From positions 101,112 through 165,111 of the forward strand of contig JAJOZX010009087.1 of NCBI GenBank assembly GCA_023014485.1: a DNA stretch of 64,000 bases, in the 5' to 3' direction. How positions within the stretch are numbered: position 1 is the stretch's first letter; each line of letters begins with the position of its first letter. A program made the translations under genes and the position numbers. The stretch is from Bathynomus jamesi. Taxonomy: Eukaryota; Arthropoda; Malacostraca; Isopoda; Cirolanidae. The notes below the pieces were generated by a model. The model had not been told where the DNA came from and did not search any database. It saw nothing but the letters and a program-made list of their open reading frames with translations. Of the stretch, positions 46,301 through 61,300 are shown one piece after another.

Positions 46301-49300
46301 GAGCTGGACCCTCCTTCACAATTCTGCACAGCTTAGTCAAATGAGATGGCTTAATGGATCCTTTGTGTTCAACAATGTAACCAAGAATGGAGAATGTCCC
46401 TTCAGCTGGTGCTTCACTCCAGGCAGTTGATCCATCTTTATCAAAATGCTTTAATCTCTCTGTGATTCCTTTCCACAGCTGTTCTATATATTCTGTCAGC
46501 CAATTTATCACTGAGTCTTTTGTAAAACTACTTTCAGATCTGGTTCTGGATGGTCTAGCAACTCAGCAACCTGGTAGTAATCAGAACGTTTCTTGATGTA
46601 TTTGTAAACTTCATTTAGGATGTAATCCTCAGCTGTTAGTTCCTTTTGCTGCCCTGTGGTATCGTGCTTAAATTCAGAAACTACATCATTTGCATTTCCT
46701 CCATTAGCTAATTTGGAAATTGTTTCCATCACTCTTAACATAACGGTTTTCCCTCCTTCTTTATAAAATATATTTTCTACAAATTCTGCACTGAATGTGG
46801 TTTTTTGAGCTACTTGCAACATAATCTTTGTTACATAGGAAATCAATACATAGAACTTTGCACTAATTTCTTTCTCTTGTGGATGATCAAAAAAAAACAA
46901 TTTTCCACAAATCTGTCAAATTGATCAAATTCGTAATTAACCATGCGAGTATCAGATTTGAGTTTTGGTCTCTTAAAACTAATGATATTGTCAAGAACCA
47001 TATTGGTATAGTCAAGGCCTGATCTCAGATTTGAAGTGTGATTCTGAATAAAGTCTAAAAGCTCACTTAGTTTACATATTTTCTTCAATGCATCAACGTG
47101 GGCTCTGTTCACAAGATGCATTAAGTCCCATCAAAATTTGAAATTTTCTCCAAACAACTTTTTCATTTCGTTTTTAAATGGCTCGTTGTCCTTACAAAAA
47201 GCCCCATCTCCAACCATTTCAGATACCTTGGATTTAATTGCTTCTTCAGATAGTTTCAAGTGATTAGGAGACTTCAACACATCAAAAATTTCATTGGCCA
47301 AATAAACTCCTGATTTGCTGCGTACTAAATTTATCCCAGCAAGTTTTACAGTCTTATCTTCTTCACTCATAACTAATACAACTAGCATGCTTAATCCCAA
47401 AATTGTTCCAATGTCAGCTGTTATTGTTACTGAAGTTTGTTCTAAGAACCACTTTACAGTTTGTTCTTTAAGTTGATTATCTAATAGCTCACAAATTGTC
47501 TCGCACGCATGTGTGCTATGATTCAAATTTTCAACCTCACAACCTGACCTATGTAATACAGCTAGAAGTACTGGATATAGAGCCCATGCAGTGTTTGTTT
47601 TCATTATGTAGTATAAGATGTTGCCACATAAGTCTTCTATGCGTTTAGTAGTGTTCCGAGAAGATGTTTTCATCACTTCATAAACAGCAGCTCTTTGATG
47701 ATGCTGAAGTTTAATTAAATGTCTCTTCAGGTGGGTTTTCAGATTTCTAAACCATCTCTCTTGATTTTCTCCTTGTTTGCATACATAGGTTAAATCTTTA
47801 ACATTGAAGTAACCTTTTATGTTAGAATGTTTGTCTGAAGCACATGCTTTGGGGTCTGTGCAAGCTATGCAATATAATGTAAACATTTTATCATCAGAAG
47901 CATCATCAATATTCTTGATTATCATCATCTTCATCCTCAACAGCTATATCTACATCAGGCATATTAGTGTCACTATTTGCAATGTTTTCCATTATATCAC
48001 TTGGTACTGAAAATGAATCATCAGCATGCCCTAGATCCTTCTTTTCCACCAATTTGAATGTAGATTTGATCAAATCATTGTTCAGGATTTCTTGTATTGA
48101 TTTACACTTGCTTAAATGGGCTATGGAAATGTCAAATTTGTTGCTTTTTGCTTTATTAGATTTGGATGCAACACTTGAACTTGAAGGCATATTTTGACTC
48201 TTCTCTTTATTAACCACAACAGCTTGGTGAGTTTCTTTTGTTAGGCGCAAAATTGCATTCAATGACTTCTTTAGAGGAATTTGAAAATTCCCAAATCCAG
48301 CAGTTTTGTTAGTCTGATGCGCAGATTCCTCACTTACCTTTTGTTTCTTAGGTGGAGGAGAAGCACTTTCTTCAGTCTGTGAAACATCTAGTGAAAAAGT
48401 TTCATTTTCTAGATTAGCAGTTGAAGAAGTTGGTTCATTTTTCTGAACAAACATTTTGTGAACAAACTAAATGACTGCTTTGCCGTATCTCTTTGCTGCA
48501 CTTCATCCTGGTATTTCTTTACTGCAATATCTAAGCTGTGGGCCCAAACTCTGGGACCTCTTGTATTGTAACAAATATTTTTTTGGAATTAAAATGTTCC
48601 TCCCAGTTTTGCTTCTTTGAATATTTGTTCTTGCATTGACCACAAAAGTAACCCCTTTTAACACCCTCACTTTTCTCTCCAACTTCATCAATATTAGGAT
48701 CCATTATTGATTATTGACTACCTGAAAAAATACAAAATAAGTAAAAGTTAGTAAATATAGTATGGTAAAAGTGAGTAAAAGTAAGTAAATATAGTACGAT
48801 GAAAGTAAGTAAAAGTAAGTGCTTTAAACTTAGTAAAAGTAAGGAAGAGTAAGTAAAAGTAGGTAAGTTAAAGTAAGTAAAAGTAAGTTTAAACTTAACT
48901 AAACTTTTCAATTCTAGAGTCATGGTGGATTACTTAAAACCGCACAAGTAATTATCTGGCCAATTTATCAAACCTGGCCGAGATCAATGGAACATAGTCC
49001 AATCCTGATAATTTTATATTAAAAAAATATACGTTTTAATAAAATTTTAATTATCAAAACATTGAAGCTTAACAAAAAATAAAAATAAGTGTTAAATATG
49101 GAATTACCAACTAAACTTAAAATAACTAAATTTGTAATTTAAAAAAATTGGTTTGTACAAGAATGTATACGCAAAAAAATTGCATAACGTCTAGCGGATG
49201 AACAAAACCCAAACCCAAATTTACTTTTTCTCATGGTCAAATTTACTGGAGCAATGCTCCCAAGATCCCAGGAATCTGGAGTCATGTCCTGGCTATAGGT

Positions 49301-52300
49301 ACTATCCTATAGAATAAGTTGTTTTAAGAGTTAGACGAGTTTTAATAGAATTACTTAACTTTGTGTATTTATTCATTGTGTAGAACAGTATGTACCCATG
49401 TGAAAATAAGCTTATTTAAACCTTGGAGCAAGGATTTTTTTGGCATCTGTATTTATTCCAATCTGTAAATCAAACTGCACATTTTTTCTTGTTGTAAACC
49501 TCTGAAACAAGATCAGTACCGTAGGTCCCAAATTTTATTTGTGCCATCTAAGCAAAAATAGCTTTTAACAGGGTTGGATACAATGAATAATTATAATTGT
49601 ATTTTTAATTAACTGATCCTAATTTCCATTAATTGTAATTGATCCAAAATAAAATAAAATAAAGGTAATTGATTTTTGAGCTATAACTGATGTAATTGAT
49701 CAATTAATTTCAATTGTTAAAAATTATACCCCTAGATCTGGCAGTCATACATCCAATGAAAATAAACCTTTGATAGTTTATTTAGTTATACTTAGATACT
49801 GTATAGATATATATTTTTATAGCTATATATTTAGATATATAGAATAGATAGTTATATTTGTGTAATTCTAATTGCAATTGATCTTGAAATTGTGAAGTAC
49901 AATACTAACTGTAATTAATTTGAAGAAAAAAAAAAAAATTGTAATTGTTTCCATTTTGTGTAATTGAATCTAACCCTGGCTTTTAAGCTACATATGTTTT
50001 TTTTTATTTCTTTTTAGATAAACATGGATTTCAGCAGTTTGAATATGGGCAGGTTCTGTTGTGACCCATTTAAAAAACACAAAGGAAAAGTGAAAAAAGG
50101 CATTCGTGTATTGACTAAAAATTTGATTGATCAAAATCTTGAACTGAAACTAACAAATAATCAAAGCATGTGCAACCTGTCAAAATATACTAGCAAATTA
50201 TCCATCCCCAATGCCTGAATGTGAACCACTTGAAAAATCACCATCCACCTCATCAAGTGCCCCATCTGAGCTAGAAACCATTGGAGATGTAATTGAAATG
50301 CAGTATGAGCTTAGTAAATTCAATCTTCATTGGCCACACTTGATGAGACCCCAATAAAACCATGTAAACTCTCTGACAGCGCTGGTTACGCAAAGAGAAA
50401 GTTGAGGAAAGTAGTAGTAGTTGTGAAAAGAAAGCTTGACCTTGCAACTAAACAACCAATTTCATGCAGTGACTCAGATGATACAGAACTGGAGATTCTT
50501 CAACAAATAAGAGAGAAATTTAATCAAGTGACAAGTCAAAGTGAAAAACTGACAATTCTTACTATCCTACCAAAAAGATGGACACAAGTAAAGATCAGAG
50601 AAGAATTTAAGTGCTCAGATTACATGGCTAGGCAAGCAGAGAGTTTGGTGAGGGAGAAGTGAGTGTTTTCAACTCATAATCCACATTTGGAGAAACGCCT
50701 GAATAGTGAAACTACTGCTAAAGTAATTAACTTCTATCATTCACCAGATATGAGTAGACAAATGCCAGGGTTGAAAGACTATGTTTCTGTAAAAGGAGCT
50801 GATGGTAGGCGGGAAAGAAAAAAAAAATCGCTAATCTTATACAACCTAAAAGAAGCATTTGAGCTTTTTAAAACAAACCAACAATTAAAATAGGATTTTC
50901 AAAATTTGCAGAGCTTCAGCCAAAAGAATGTGTGTTGCCAGGTGCCAGTGGAACACATTCTGTCTGCATTTGCACTAAGCACCAGAATGTCAAACTCATG
51001 ATGGCAGCAATAACCAGTGTTTTCCAGGTGGAGCAGTACCCTCCCAATAAGCCTAGCTCATCAACATGGGATGATGGGCTGGAGACAAATTATATTTGTC
51101 ACTACAGGCATTGTCTAGCCCTCCTCCAATGTAATCCACCTCGGGAGATATGCTTCTTTGGGAAATGTGATCACTGCCCAAGAAAAGAGGCCTTCACAGA
51201 CTTCTTAACTACAGCCTTCGACAGAAAAGGGCTTAATGAGATTGAATTCAGGCAATGGATTTCAACGGACAGATCAACGCTGCAAACACAAACTTTCTGC
51301 AGATGAATTCATCTAAAGTTTTCATGAAAAACTAGAAGCTCTCCTGGAACATGATTTCTTTGGAAGAAGCCAGATGAAATTTTTACAAGAAAAGAAAGAA
51401 GAACTCTGCGAAGGTGAATTTCTCATTATCGGTGACTTTGCGGAGAATTATGCTTTAATAGTTCAAGAGACAGTGCAATCATTCCATTGGAATAACTGCC
51501 AAGCTACAATACATCCTTTTGTAGTCTACTACCGACAAGACGATGAACTGATGCTTAAAAGTTTTGTTGCAATTTCTGACTACAACCAGCATGATGTAAT
51601 ATCCATTCACCTCTTCCAAACCTGTCTCATAAATTTTATTAAAGCATCCCATCAAATTACCAAAATCCGTTACTTCAGTGATGGTTGTGCTGCACAATAA
51701 AAATTGCAAGAACTTTATAAACCTCTGCCATCATGAAGATGATTTCGTAGTTGAGGCTGAATGGCATTTCTTTGCCACGAATCACAGTAAAGGGCCATGT
51801 GATGGTATCAGCAGATTTGTGAAGAGGCTTGCGGCCAGGGCTAGCCTCCAAAGAATAGGAGGTGCCAAACCCATCCTTGATCCATTGGCCCTCTACAACT
51901 TTGCAGTCACAGTGCTTCCTTCCATCACTTTCACCTTCGTGACAACAGAAGAGTATGAATCTCACCAACTGATGTTGGAAAAATGCTTCAAAAATGCAAA
52001 AACCATTCCAGGTATGCCTAATTATACAATTAATCCATTCCTCACTCCAGAAATATAATTTTAAGCTTTTTCTTGCAAATTTTTGTCATAGAAATTTGCC
52101 TCCAATCATCATGGAATTTCAAGGGTATAATTTAGTGGGAACTCTGAATAATGATCGAATGTCAAAATATTCTGAAATTATATCCCATTGCTAAAACCTA
52201 TGTTATTTTCAGGAACCCAGAAGACCCATTGCATCAAGCCAATTAGTGATGGACTGGTAGAAGTCCGCTCGTATTCTTCCTCAACTATATCCAAATCGGA

Positions 52301-55300
52301 AAGAGTCACCATTCTTCAGAGAAGCAACATCTCATTGGCATCTATGAAAGGCTATTGCTTAGCAGTCTATGATTCCCACTGGTATCTCACCTGCATCTTG
52401 GATGTCAAGCCAGAGAGCAATGAGGTCAACTTGACCTTCCTTCACCCCCATGGACCTGCATGCTCATTTGTATATCCTTTCCCACCTGATGAACTTCTAG
52501 TTGACGCCAGTGATGTGCTGATGATTGTGAATCCAGTTACCACAAATGGCAGGACATACACTTTGACCTGGTCAGAAATGAAGAAGGCCACATCTATGCT
52601 TGAGCATTTAGTAGTATAACAGCCAACAAGTAATCTTTTTTGCCTCATCGATGTGATTTTTTTTTTACCAGCCTGTTGTTTTTTTTTCATTGATAATATT
52701 AGGTACACATATTTCATATGAAATGTCTAAGTTAGTTCAGTGGTACTTAAATTTTTTATTATCATTGTTTATTAAAACCATTATGTTTATTGCACCATTT
52801 ATTATTTATTAATTATATTTTGTATTTAGGTTAGTATCTTAGCATTCCTATTTAAATTTGAGTCTTATTAGGCAGGACTAAAGTCTCGTCTCTTATTATA
52901 GGTTTTTCTTTCTTACTGTTTGCTGTTGAATAATGACCTCAGTTTCGTCTAAGGTCAAATCTTTGGTAGGATAAATAATTACCTTCAAAGGCGTATACAA
53001 ATACTTTATTATTATTATTATAAATGTAACAATAATGGATTCCATAAAATATAAAGTAAATACCTAATAACTGCTTTTTTTAAATATAAAGTTTTGATGC
53101 CTCTTTTTTCATGGTTTCACCCAGCTAGACAAGAATTGGTTCTTGTAACTCAACTGGTAAAAATAAAGGAATAGGTTATTTTAATATACATATTAAAAGG
53201 CAAATTGTCTTAAAACTAGCAGACATTATAGATCTCAGTGAGACAAATCTAATGGTACTTTTCTCAACACTCTGGCTCAAACAGTTCCAAAGAAACGGTG
53301 CTCCAAAGTTTGGTGGAAAAAGGTACTTGGTCAAAATGGAGGTAGGTATGGTCCACTGAAATGGCTGTAGCGTCTATACTAACTTAATCAACACTAAAAA
53401 TCTTGTTCTAGGTTAAGGTAGACATGTGTACCCAAAATTGGGTGAAAGGAGAAAGAAATCAGTTATGACATCAAATGACCTACACAAGATCAAAGGTCAA
53501 AAATAAGATCAACTTTTTTTTTTACCACTGAGGTAAAATATGAATAGAAACAAAGTTGTAGATCTGCTTAAAAGCTTTAAAATAGTGTTTAAATGGTCTC
53601 TGTAAGTGCAATAGCAGCCGAGATATTTCATTTTGAAATATGGTATGACCTTGGAAATTGACCTTTTTTTTTACAAAATTTGAATGGCCATATCTCCGGA
53701 ACCATATGACCTAGTGTTGAAACAAGTGCCATTCTGTTTTTCTCACCAAGATCTATAAGTGTGCCAATTTTTAAAAAAATTGGTGATGGTCACGTTTTTT
53801 TCGACCCAAAATTCCATTGAACTGACATGGAATGACCCTATAGCCCTAAAATTAAAAACGTTTTACTGCAGCCTCATTTACAATATGTGAACACTCAAAG
53901 ACTTGCAGAACCTTTAAGCCAAGCCAGATAGCAATAAGTTTGCCATGTAGTTCAAAAGGCTCTAAATTAACTGTAATAGGGCAACATAAACTTCATAAAA
54001 AATTTAAATATAAATGAAAAATGTGTTTTAAAAATAAAATTGAAGTTAACAATCTAAATTTTACTTACTAGTATCACTGGTCTGTTCTAAAATGGTATAC
54101 CCTGCAGGCCTCGAGTCTTTATCATTCAAAATCAAGATATTCTCAACCACATATCCGAAAAAACCTTCAGTTTTACTATGACATAAATATCTTGTGACAC
54201 GTTTGAAAAATCCATCCTTACACAAATCAGCATCTATATCTTGATCATGGGTCTTACTAACCTAAAATGTGATTGTAATACAAATTAATTGAGTTCTCTT
54301 ATATTGTTACACATTTCTGTAGCATAAAAATAAACTTTTGTTGACTAAGTCTAAGCAGTACCATGCCCCTTATTTACAAATCCAACCAATAGAAGAGTAC
54401 TTAGCGAGTGCTACCTAGAAGTGCTTTATTATTTCATAGTTAATTATACTGTTTATATATTACAAATTGTAACTAAATAGGTGTTAATTTTATTTTACAA
54501 TAAATCATAATTAACCATACTTATACAATATTACATAAACATAACTACCTAATGAAGTTTGTTTTATATTTAACTAATCATAATATTTATATTACCAAAT
54601 TTTAACTACCCATATATAAAATACTTTATCTCCTAATTAATTTGAAAGCCCAGTAAAGCCTAAAGATTAAGGACCCAATTAAACAGGGAGAAATAAATAC
54701 AGGGCATCCCAAAAAAATGTACACACACTTTAACAGCTGATAGCTCAATTGATGTTTCTTTCTTTCCAAGTTAAACCCATTAGAATTAATAATGGCAGTC
54801 AGACTAAGCTTTGAACAAAGGAAATTCATTCTAAAATGCTACTGGAAGTGTGAAAACGCAGTTGAAGTGCAAAGACAGTTTAGGAGGGAGTTTCAAACAG
54901 ATCCACCAACGCGACTTACCATCACTCGAATTAGAGATAAGTTTGAAGCCGATGGAACTGTTCAGAATGTCCACAAGAAGCGTTCCGGAAGACCACGGAC
55001 ATCGACAAGCCCCACAAAGCAAGAAAGAGTACTGGAAACGTATCACCAAAGTCCAAGAAAATCTGTGCGGCAAGCGAGTCGTGAGGTAGGAATTTCAGAA
55101 TCGTCTGTCCAACGCATTTTGAAGCGCGGTCAATGGAAAAGTTACATTCCAAGATTAGTCCATGCTATTAATGAAGATGATCCGGACCGAAGAGTGGAGT
55201 ATTGCGAGTGGTACTTGGCACGATGTGGATGTGGATTGGACGAAGGGGTTTCGTAGAATACCCTCCGCGTTCACCAGACCTCACACCACTAGACTTTTTT

Positions 55301-58300
55301 TTATGGGGATACTTAAAAGACAAAGTCTATGCTATAAAACCTGCAACAGTCGCTGAATTGAGAGCAGCCATTGAACGAGAATGCACACAAATACCAAACG
55401 AAATGTTTCGTGATGTTTGCGATTCCATTGCTTCGCGTTATCAGCAGTGCCTGGACCAGAACGGACGTCAGTTTCAAAACAGGCATTGACAAAACAATTA
55501 AATAATGTCTGTAGATTCTATTACATTTTGAAAATGAAATGTATTTTAATAAACACTGCCTTTATAATTATTTAAAGTGTGTATACATTTTTTTGGGATG
55601 CCCTGTATATTCTGTTAAAATTTATTGTAATAAATATTTTTACCAATAAAAGTAAAAAATTAATTACACATAAGCCAAACTGTAATTAGCTAATTAGTTG
55701 AGTGTATTTGCATTGACATTTCCCTTCTTTTGATTTTCTACCATTTCTATCTTGCAACTGACTCAAAATATTTTGTAACTGACCAGTTGGGCACCCCTGA
55801 GATACACCAAATTTACTCTAGTTTTTGAATTGGGTGTTATTAAGTATTAAATGAAACAAGTCTTGAAGCTTTTCTTTTTCCTTTCTTTTTAGCTAAAAGC
55901 AATTACCAAAATTGGAAAAAATTCAATATTTTGATCATATAGGCCTACACCAGCAATTCCCACCACAAAGCTCCTTTAGGTGGTATTATACAAGAGCGTC
56001 TTAATATGCAACTCACTAAATGATAATTACTTTAATGATAATTTATTTAAAAAGTGACATTAGTCATAGATGAACAGCTTCCAACCTTTCTAATTGTGAC
56101 ACTTAGAAAACCATGGTTGTACATTGACCTAAAAAGATTGCGAACTCCTGGTCTTGGCTAAATCTATACTTTTTTAACTAGTAAGAGTGGGGGTAACAAA
56201 AAAAGTCAAACTCTGTAATTTGTATGTTTTTTGAAATATAAACATGATAGTTACCAAATTCCAAGCCAAACAATGGCTTAAATTGTCTAGTCTATATGAC
56301 TCTGAGAAATCTGTTTGAATGTTAACAATGAAGAGAGTGACAAAACGATAAGGTCCTATATCCAGTTTGTTTTTGTGGAGATTGACATTTGTTTGATGCA
56401 GACTCTCTATTTACAGAAGCAAGATGAATGAAGAAAGCAAATTGGCACCCAGGAAAAGGTGCCCAGAAGAAAGATGAAAACAATGCCCAGAGAGAATATG
56501 AGCTTTAAACACCCTCTATGTTAGAAGTAGTCTCATCAGTCCTTAATGTGTTCCGTTTTTTCTTTTTGCAGATAAATAATGTCCCTAGAGTGAGCTAGCC
56601 CTTGAGGTTGAAATATTATAAAAGCAATCTAATATAAAAGCATAATTATAAGAAGAATAACACACACTGAGAGATTAAAAAGTGAATGATAAAACTCGCA
56701 ATGAAGTGATAGAATAGAAGTGATTTGGAATAAAACAAAAGAAAAAGGGAAAACCATTGTATAAAGGATCACCGGGGTACCCCTACGGTGAAGACCAGAA
56801 AGAGAAGAAAGAAGAGAAGAAGAAAGAGAACATCAGCATCCGACGCCTATTTAAGAGAAGGTAATTAAATCAGGACTTTCCTTTATCTATTTCTAATCGA
56901 TTCAACATCTGGTAGCAGAGCGTGGTTCTCTAAAGGAATTTCCCTTGTTCAAAGTTCAAGCACCTTTCTGTCGAGATGGCCGACAAGGATGAAGAGAGAA
57001 GAGGAAGGCGTGTGGAAGTGCCGAAACTAGAGAACAAATATGAAGAATGGAAGTGGGAGATGACTTTGTGGAAGAAGGTATGCAACGTACCAGAGACAGA
57101 CCAAGGAGCACATGTAGTTCTATCCCTCAAGGGCAAAGCTAAGGATTTGTAAGGGGAATGACGCTCCCTGAGATACAGAGCGCAAATGGAGTGGACAATA
57201 TAATAAAGAAACTAGACAAAGTGTTTCTAGCGGATATGGGGGTCAGGAAATTTAAGAAATATGTGGATATACACAATTTAATGAGAAGCGATAATGTAGA
57301 AGTTAATGACTTTTTGGTGGACTTCGAGAACTTGTACCGTGAATTTGAAGATCTGTGTGGACTCAAGGATGACTCCATGAAAGCCTTTGCTCTCCTAAGA
57401 TCTTGTAATCTAAAGGAGGAAGATGTGCAAGGCATTCTTACTGCAGTGGATGATGTGAAGTATGACGAAATTATGAAAATTATTAGACGCAGATTCTGCC
57501 TGGAGAAAGGAGCGATCATGAAGGAATTTACCCATATTGATAGAGAAAAAGATGTTCTAATGGGAACCCATGAAAAGCAGGATAGAACCTGGAGAGCTGA
57601 ATGAGGGAGAGGTCGTGGACAACAGGGATCCTACTACAAGGGAAGAGGCAAAGGAGGATGTGCGATATGTAAAACTGATACTCACCTCACCCGTGATTGT
57701 TGGAATGCTTATTGGAATAAAGGAGCAGAGAAGACCAAAGAGAGAAGAGTGGAGATAAGGAATACATGGGATTCACCGAGCACATATTAATGAGCCGAGA
57801 AAGTAATATTGTGGACATAACACAGGGCATGGCAATATTAGATACGGCTGTACAAGCACTGTATATGGACAGCAATGGCTGGCAGACTTTGTAAAAAGAG
57901 GGGGAAAAGTGCTGGAGGAGACATTCAAAGAAGTCACATATAGATTCGGTGATGGAAATATGATAAACTCCGAGAAGAAAATAATTGTCGAGATGAGAAT
58001 AGGGAGGAATAAATATAAGATGGAAGTCAACGTGGTGAAGAGTGATGTCCCAATGCTGATGAGCATCGAATCACTAAGAAGGTTGGGAGCCAAAATAGAC
58101 TGTAGAGCCTGGATTATTGAAGTGGGAGAAGAAGGAATCAAATTATACCGTACAAGTGGGGGTCATTTATGCCTTCCAGTGTCAGATTGACAATTAAAGG
58201 AGGAGGTATTTGCAGCGAAGACTAATGATGACAATACGATGCTGACAGCAAAGGATTTGACAAAAATACATCAACAGTTTGGACACCCCTCTAATGAAAA

Positions 58301-61300
58301 ACTATTTAAATTGATAAAAAGTGCGAATAAAGATCAGGAGAATACACAAGAAATGATTACAAACATAAGTGATAAGTGTGAAAATTGCAAGAGTTATAGA
58401 AGAGTGGAACCTAAGCCTATTGTTGCATTGCCATGGTCCAATGAGTTCAATGAAATGATAACTATGGATCTGAAGAAGTGGAGGAATGGCTATCTACTAG
58501 TGATGGTGGACACTGACTAGATAATGTCGTGTGTCATATGTGGTCAACAAGAGAGCAGAAACCATTGTGAGACAAATCATCATAAATTGGATAAGTCTTT
58601 TCGGAGCACCTCAAAAAATAATGACTGATAATGGAGGTGAGTTCAACAATGAGATCATGAGAGAGTTCTGCGAACGCTACAATATTGAACCTATGTATAC
58701 TGCAGCAGAAAGCCCTTGGAGTAACGGGATGGTTGAGAGATTAAACGCTATAATAGCAGAACACCTCAACAGGGTTCTGATGGATGATGATGGTAGTGAT
58801 TTAGAAATAGCCATAGCCTGGGTAGTAACTGCACAAAACTGCCTACACAATAATAAAGGTTTTAGCCCCAACCAATTGGTATTTGGGAAGAATCCTGTCC
58901 TGCCAAACTTACTTAATAATACATCCCCAGCAATGTTTTATGACAAGAGTGAGAGCCAAATTGTAGAAGAAAATCTACACTTGATGAGGGAAGCTAGAGA
59001 GCAATTCATGAAGAACGAGGCTAATGAGAAGATCATCAGAGCACTCCACCACCAAATACGTCCGAGTAAAGTGAACGAGATGTCCATCAACGACAAAGTT
59101 TACTTTAAAAGAGATGGAGAAGAAAAATGGAGAGGACCTGGGGAAATAGAGGGTATACAGGGCGGTAAAATAGTTTTTGTAAGATATGGTGGTTATCGTT
59201 ACCGAGTACACATGTGCCAGTTGCAAAAAGCAGTTAAACAAGCAGAAGGGGAAGAACAAGAGATGAAAACAAAGAGAAGGGGAGCGGATACACAGGAAAA
59301 GCAGGAGGAAAAAGAAGAGAATGAAGTTACTTTTGGGGTGCTGCCTATTCGACAGGGAAGAGAAGAGGAGGAGAATATGGAAGAAGAAGATGCGAGTGAA
59401 GAAGAGAGCATGGAAGAAGCTGCTGCGAGTGAAGAGGAAGAAGAAGAACCAGAACAAGAGGAACAAGTAGAGCAAAGAGATGCGAGATATAAAGCACCCA
59501 TCATTGGAAGAAACTTTGAAGCCCTGACTCTGGAAGGAGGGAAATTGATTAAAGGGAGAATTGTGAGGAGAGCCGGTAAAGTTGGTAAGGATGGAAAAGG
59601 GAAATACAGAGATTGGTTCAACGTCAAAATTAATGGAGAAGAGGGGTATAGAAGTATGGATTTTGGTGCCCTACCACGATGGAGAATGTTGCCACCAGTG
59701 GAAGAGACTTTATTGACATGGGAAGGTACAGAAATAGAAGGAGCCAAGGAACGTGAAATGAAGCACTGGAGAGAAAGAGATGTTTATGATGAAGTAGAAG
59801 ATAAAGGTCAGAAAACTGTATCAGTCAGATGGGTGATTACAGAGAAGGAGAAGGATGGTAAGTCCTACGTAAAGGCGAGATTGGTCGCAAGAGGCTTTGA
59901 GGAGGAGGAAAATATTCACACGGAATCACCCACATGTTCCAAGGAGGCTTTGAGGTTGGTGATTATGATTATTGAACATATGAAATGGAGATGTAGGAGT
60001 ATGGATATTACTGCCACCTATCTGCAAGGGAAACCAATGGAAAGAACGGTTTACCTTCAGCCACCATGGGAGTACAACAATGGCCATATTTGGAAGCTTA
60101 AGAAGACAGTATACAGACTTAAGGATGCCGCTAGAGAATGGTTTCTTTCTGTTAAGGAGACATTATTGAAAATAGGAGCCAAACAATGTCATGGAGACTC
60201 GGCGGTGTTCTACCGGAAGAAGAATGGAAAACTTGAAGGAGTAATATGCCTACACGTGGATGACTTCTTATGGGGAGGAAATGAAAACTTTGAGAAAGAG
60301 GTAATTGATCCTCTGCGGAAAAATTTCAGTTTTGGAAAAGAAGAAGATATGTTCAATTTTTTGGGCATGAGAATATACCGTGATGACAGAGGACGTATGA
60401 CTATGGAGCAAGACGAGTACATAGCATCTGTACAAAAAATGGACATTACCAACAAGAAGGAAAATGTTGCGCTCAATGTTGAGGAAAGAAGGATGTATAG
60501 GAGTATTGTGGGTCAAATAAACTGGATAGCCAGACAATCAAGACCGGATGTTGCCTACGAAGTGAGTGAGAGAAGCTCCTATGGAAAAAATCCCATGACC
60601 GAGGACATAAGGAAGATAAATAAGGTAGTGGATAAAACAAAATCCCGAGAGGTACAAATCATATTTCCAAGGGTGGAAAAGATAACGACAAGTGAACTCA
60701 TTTGTTATTCAGATGCCTCTCTGGGTAATCTCAGAGATGGAGGATCGCAGGGAGGTTTTCTCATTTTCTGGAAGAATGAAGAGGGAGAGGTCTGTACGAT
60801 TGCCTGGCGCTCCAGACGCTTACAAAGGGTAGCATGGTCCACTCTCTCTGCAGAAACCCTAGCCTTAACTGAGGCTGTGGACATGGCCATTTTTATTAAA
60901 GATCTCATAAACGAATTGACTGGGGAAGATATTCCTATTCGATGTCACGTAGACAACAAATCACTGGAGAAGACATTGAAGAGTCTGAAACCAGTTGAAG
61001 AAAAAGGGCTCCGGACATATATTGGTAGTCTGAGAGAGAGATTAGAAAGAGGAGAAGTAAGTCAAGTAAAATGGATCGAAACGAGCCAACAACTTGCAAA
61101 TTGTCTCACGAAGAAAGGAGTTAGCAGTAATGCCCTAGTGAGGGTAATAGAAGAAGGAAGACACCATGAACAATAGAAAAAAAAAACGGAAAAGAAAATG
61201 GTATTAGTGTGGAGATTGACATTTGTTTGATGCAGACTCTCTATTTACAGAAGCAAGATGAATGAAGAAAGCAAATTGGCACCCAGGAAAAGGTGCCCAG

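Larger units (their letters stand above)
45987..49286 (-). mobile_element. nested hAT-like element, 8-bp TSD
   Basis: 3.3-kb element with short TIRs catgactccagatt and an 8-bp target duplication TCCTGGCT (45979-45986 and 49287-49294). Subterminal inverted motifs tttactggagca lie near both ends (46008-46020 and 49240-49252). The minus-strand transposase-like gene occupies 46164-48703. The 8-bp duplication supports hAT. Confidence 0.85.
45144..53838. mobile_element. large DNA transposon with about 610-630 bp TIRs (Sola-like?), carrying a nested hAT
   Basis: Terminal inverted repeats begin gggtcattccatgtcagtt at both ends. The left arm is 45144-45750, the right arm 53212-53838. A 4-bp TATA flanks both ends (45140-45143, 53839-53842). 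A plus-strand transposase-like gene lies at 50024-52619. Removing the nested hAT-like element (45987-49286 plus one 8-bp duplication) leaves about 5.4 kb. A 4-bp target duplication and DDE-like protein fit the Sola superfamily, but I cannot confirm that without a database comparison. Location: intron 2 of the MVB12-like gene. Confidence 0.87.

Noticed and set aside
48711..48923. Frame with LTFTYF-type repeats
   Set aside because: Translation of the degenerate gtaagtaaaa simple repeat.
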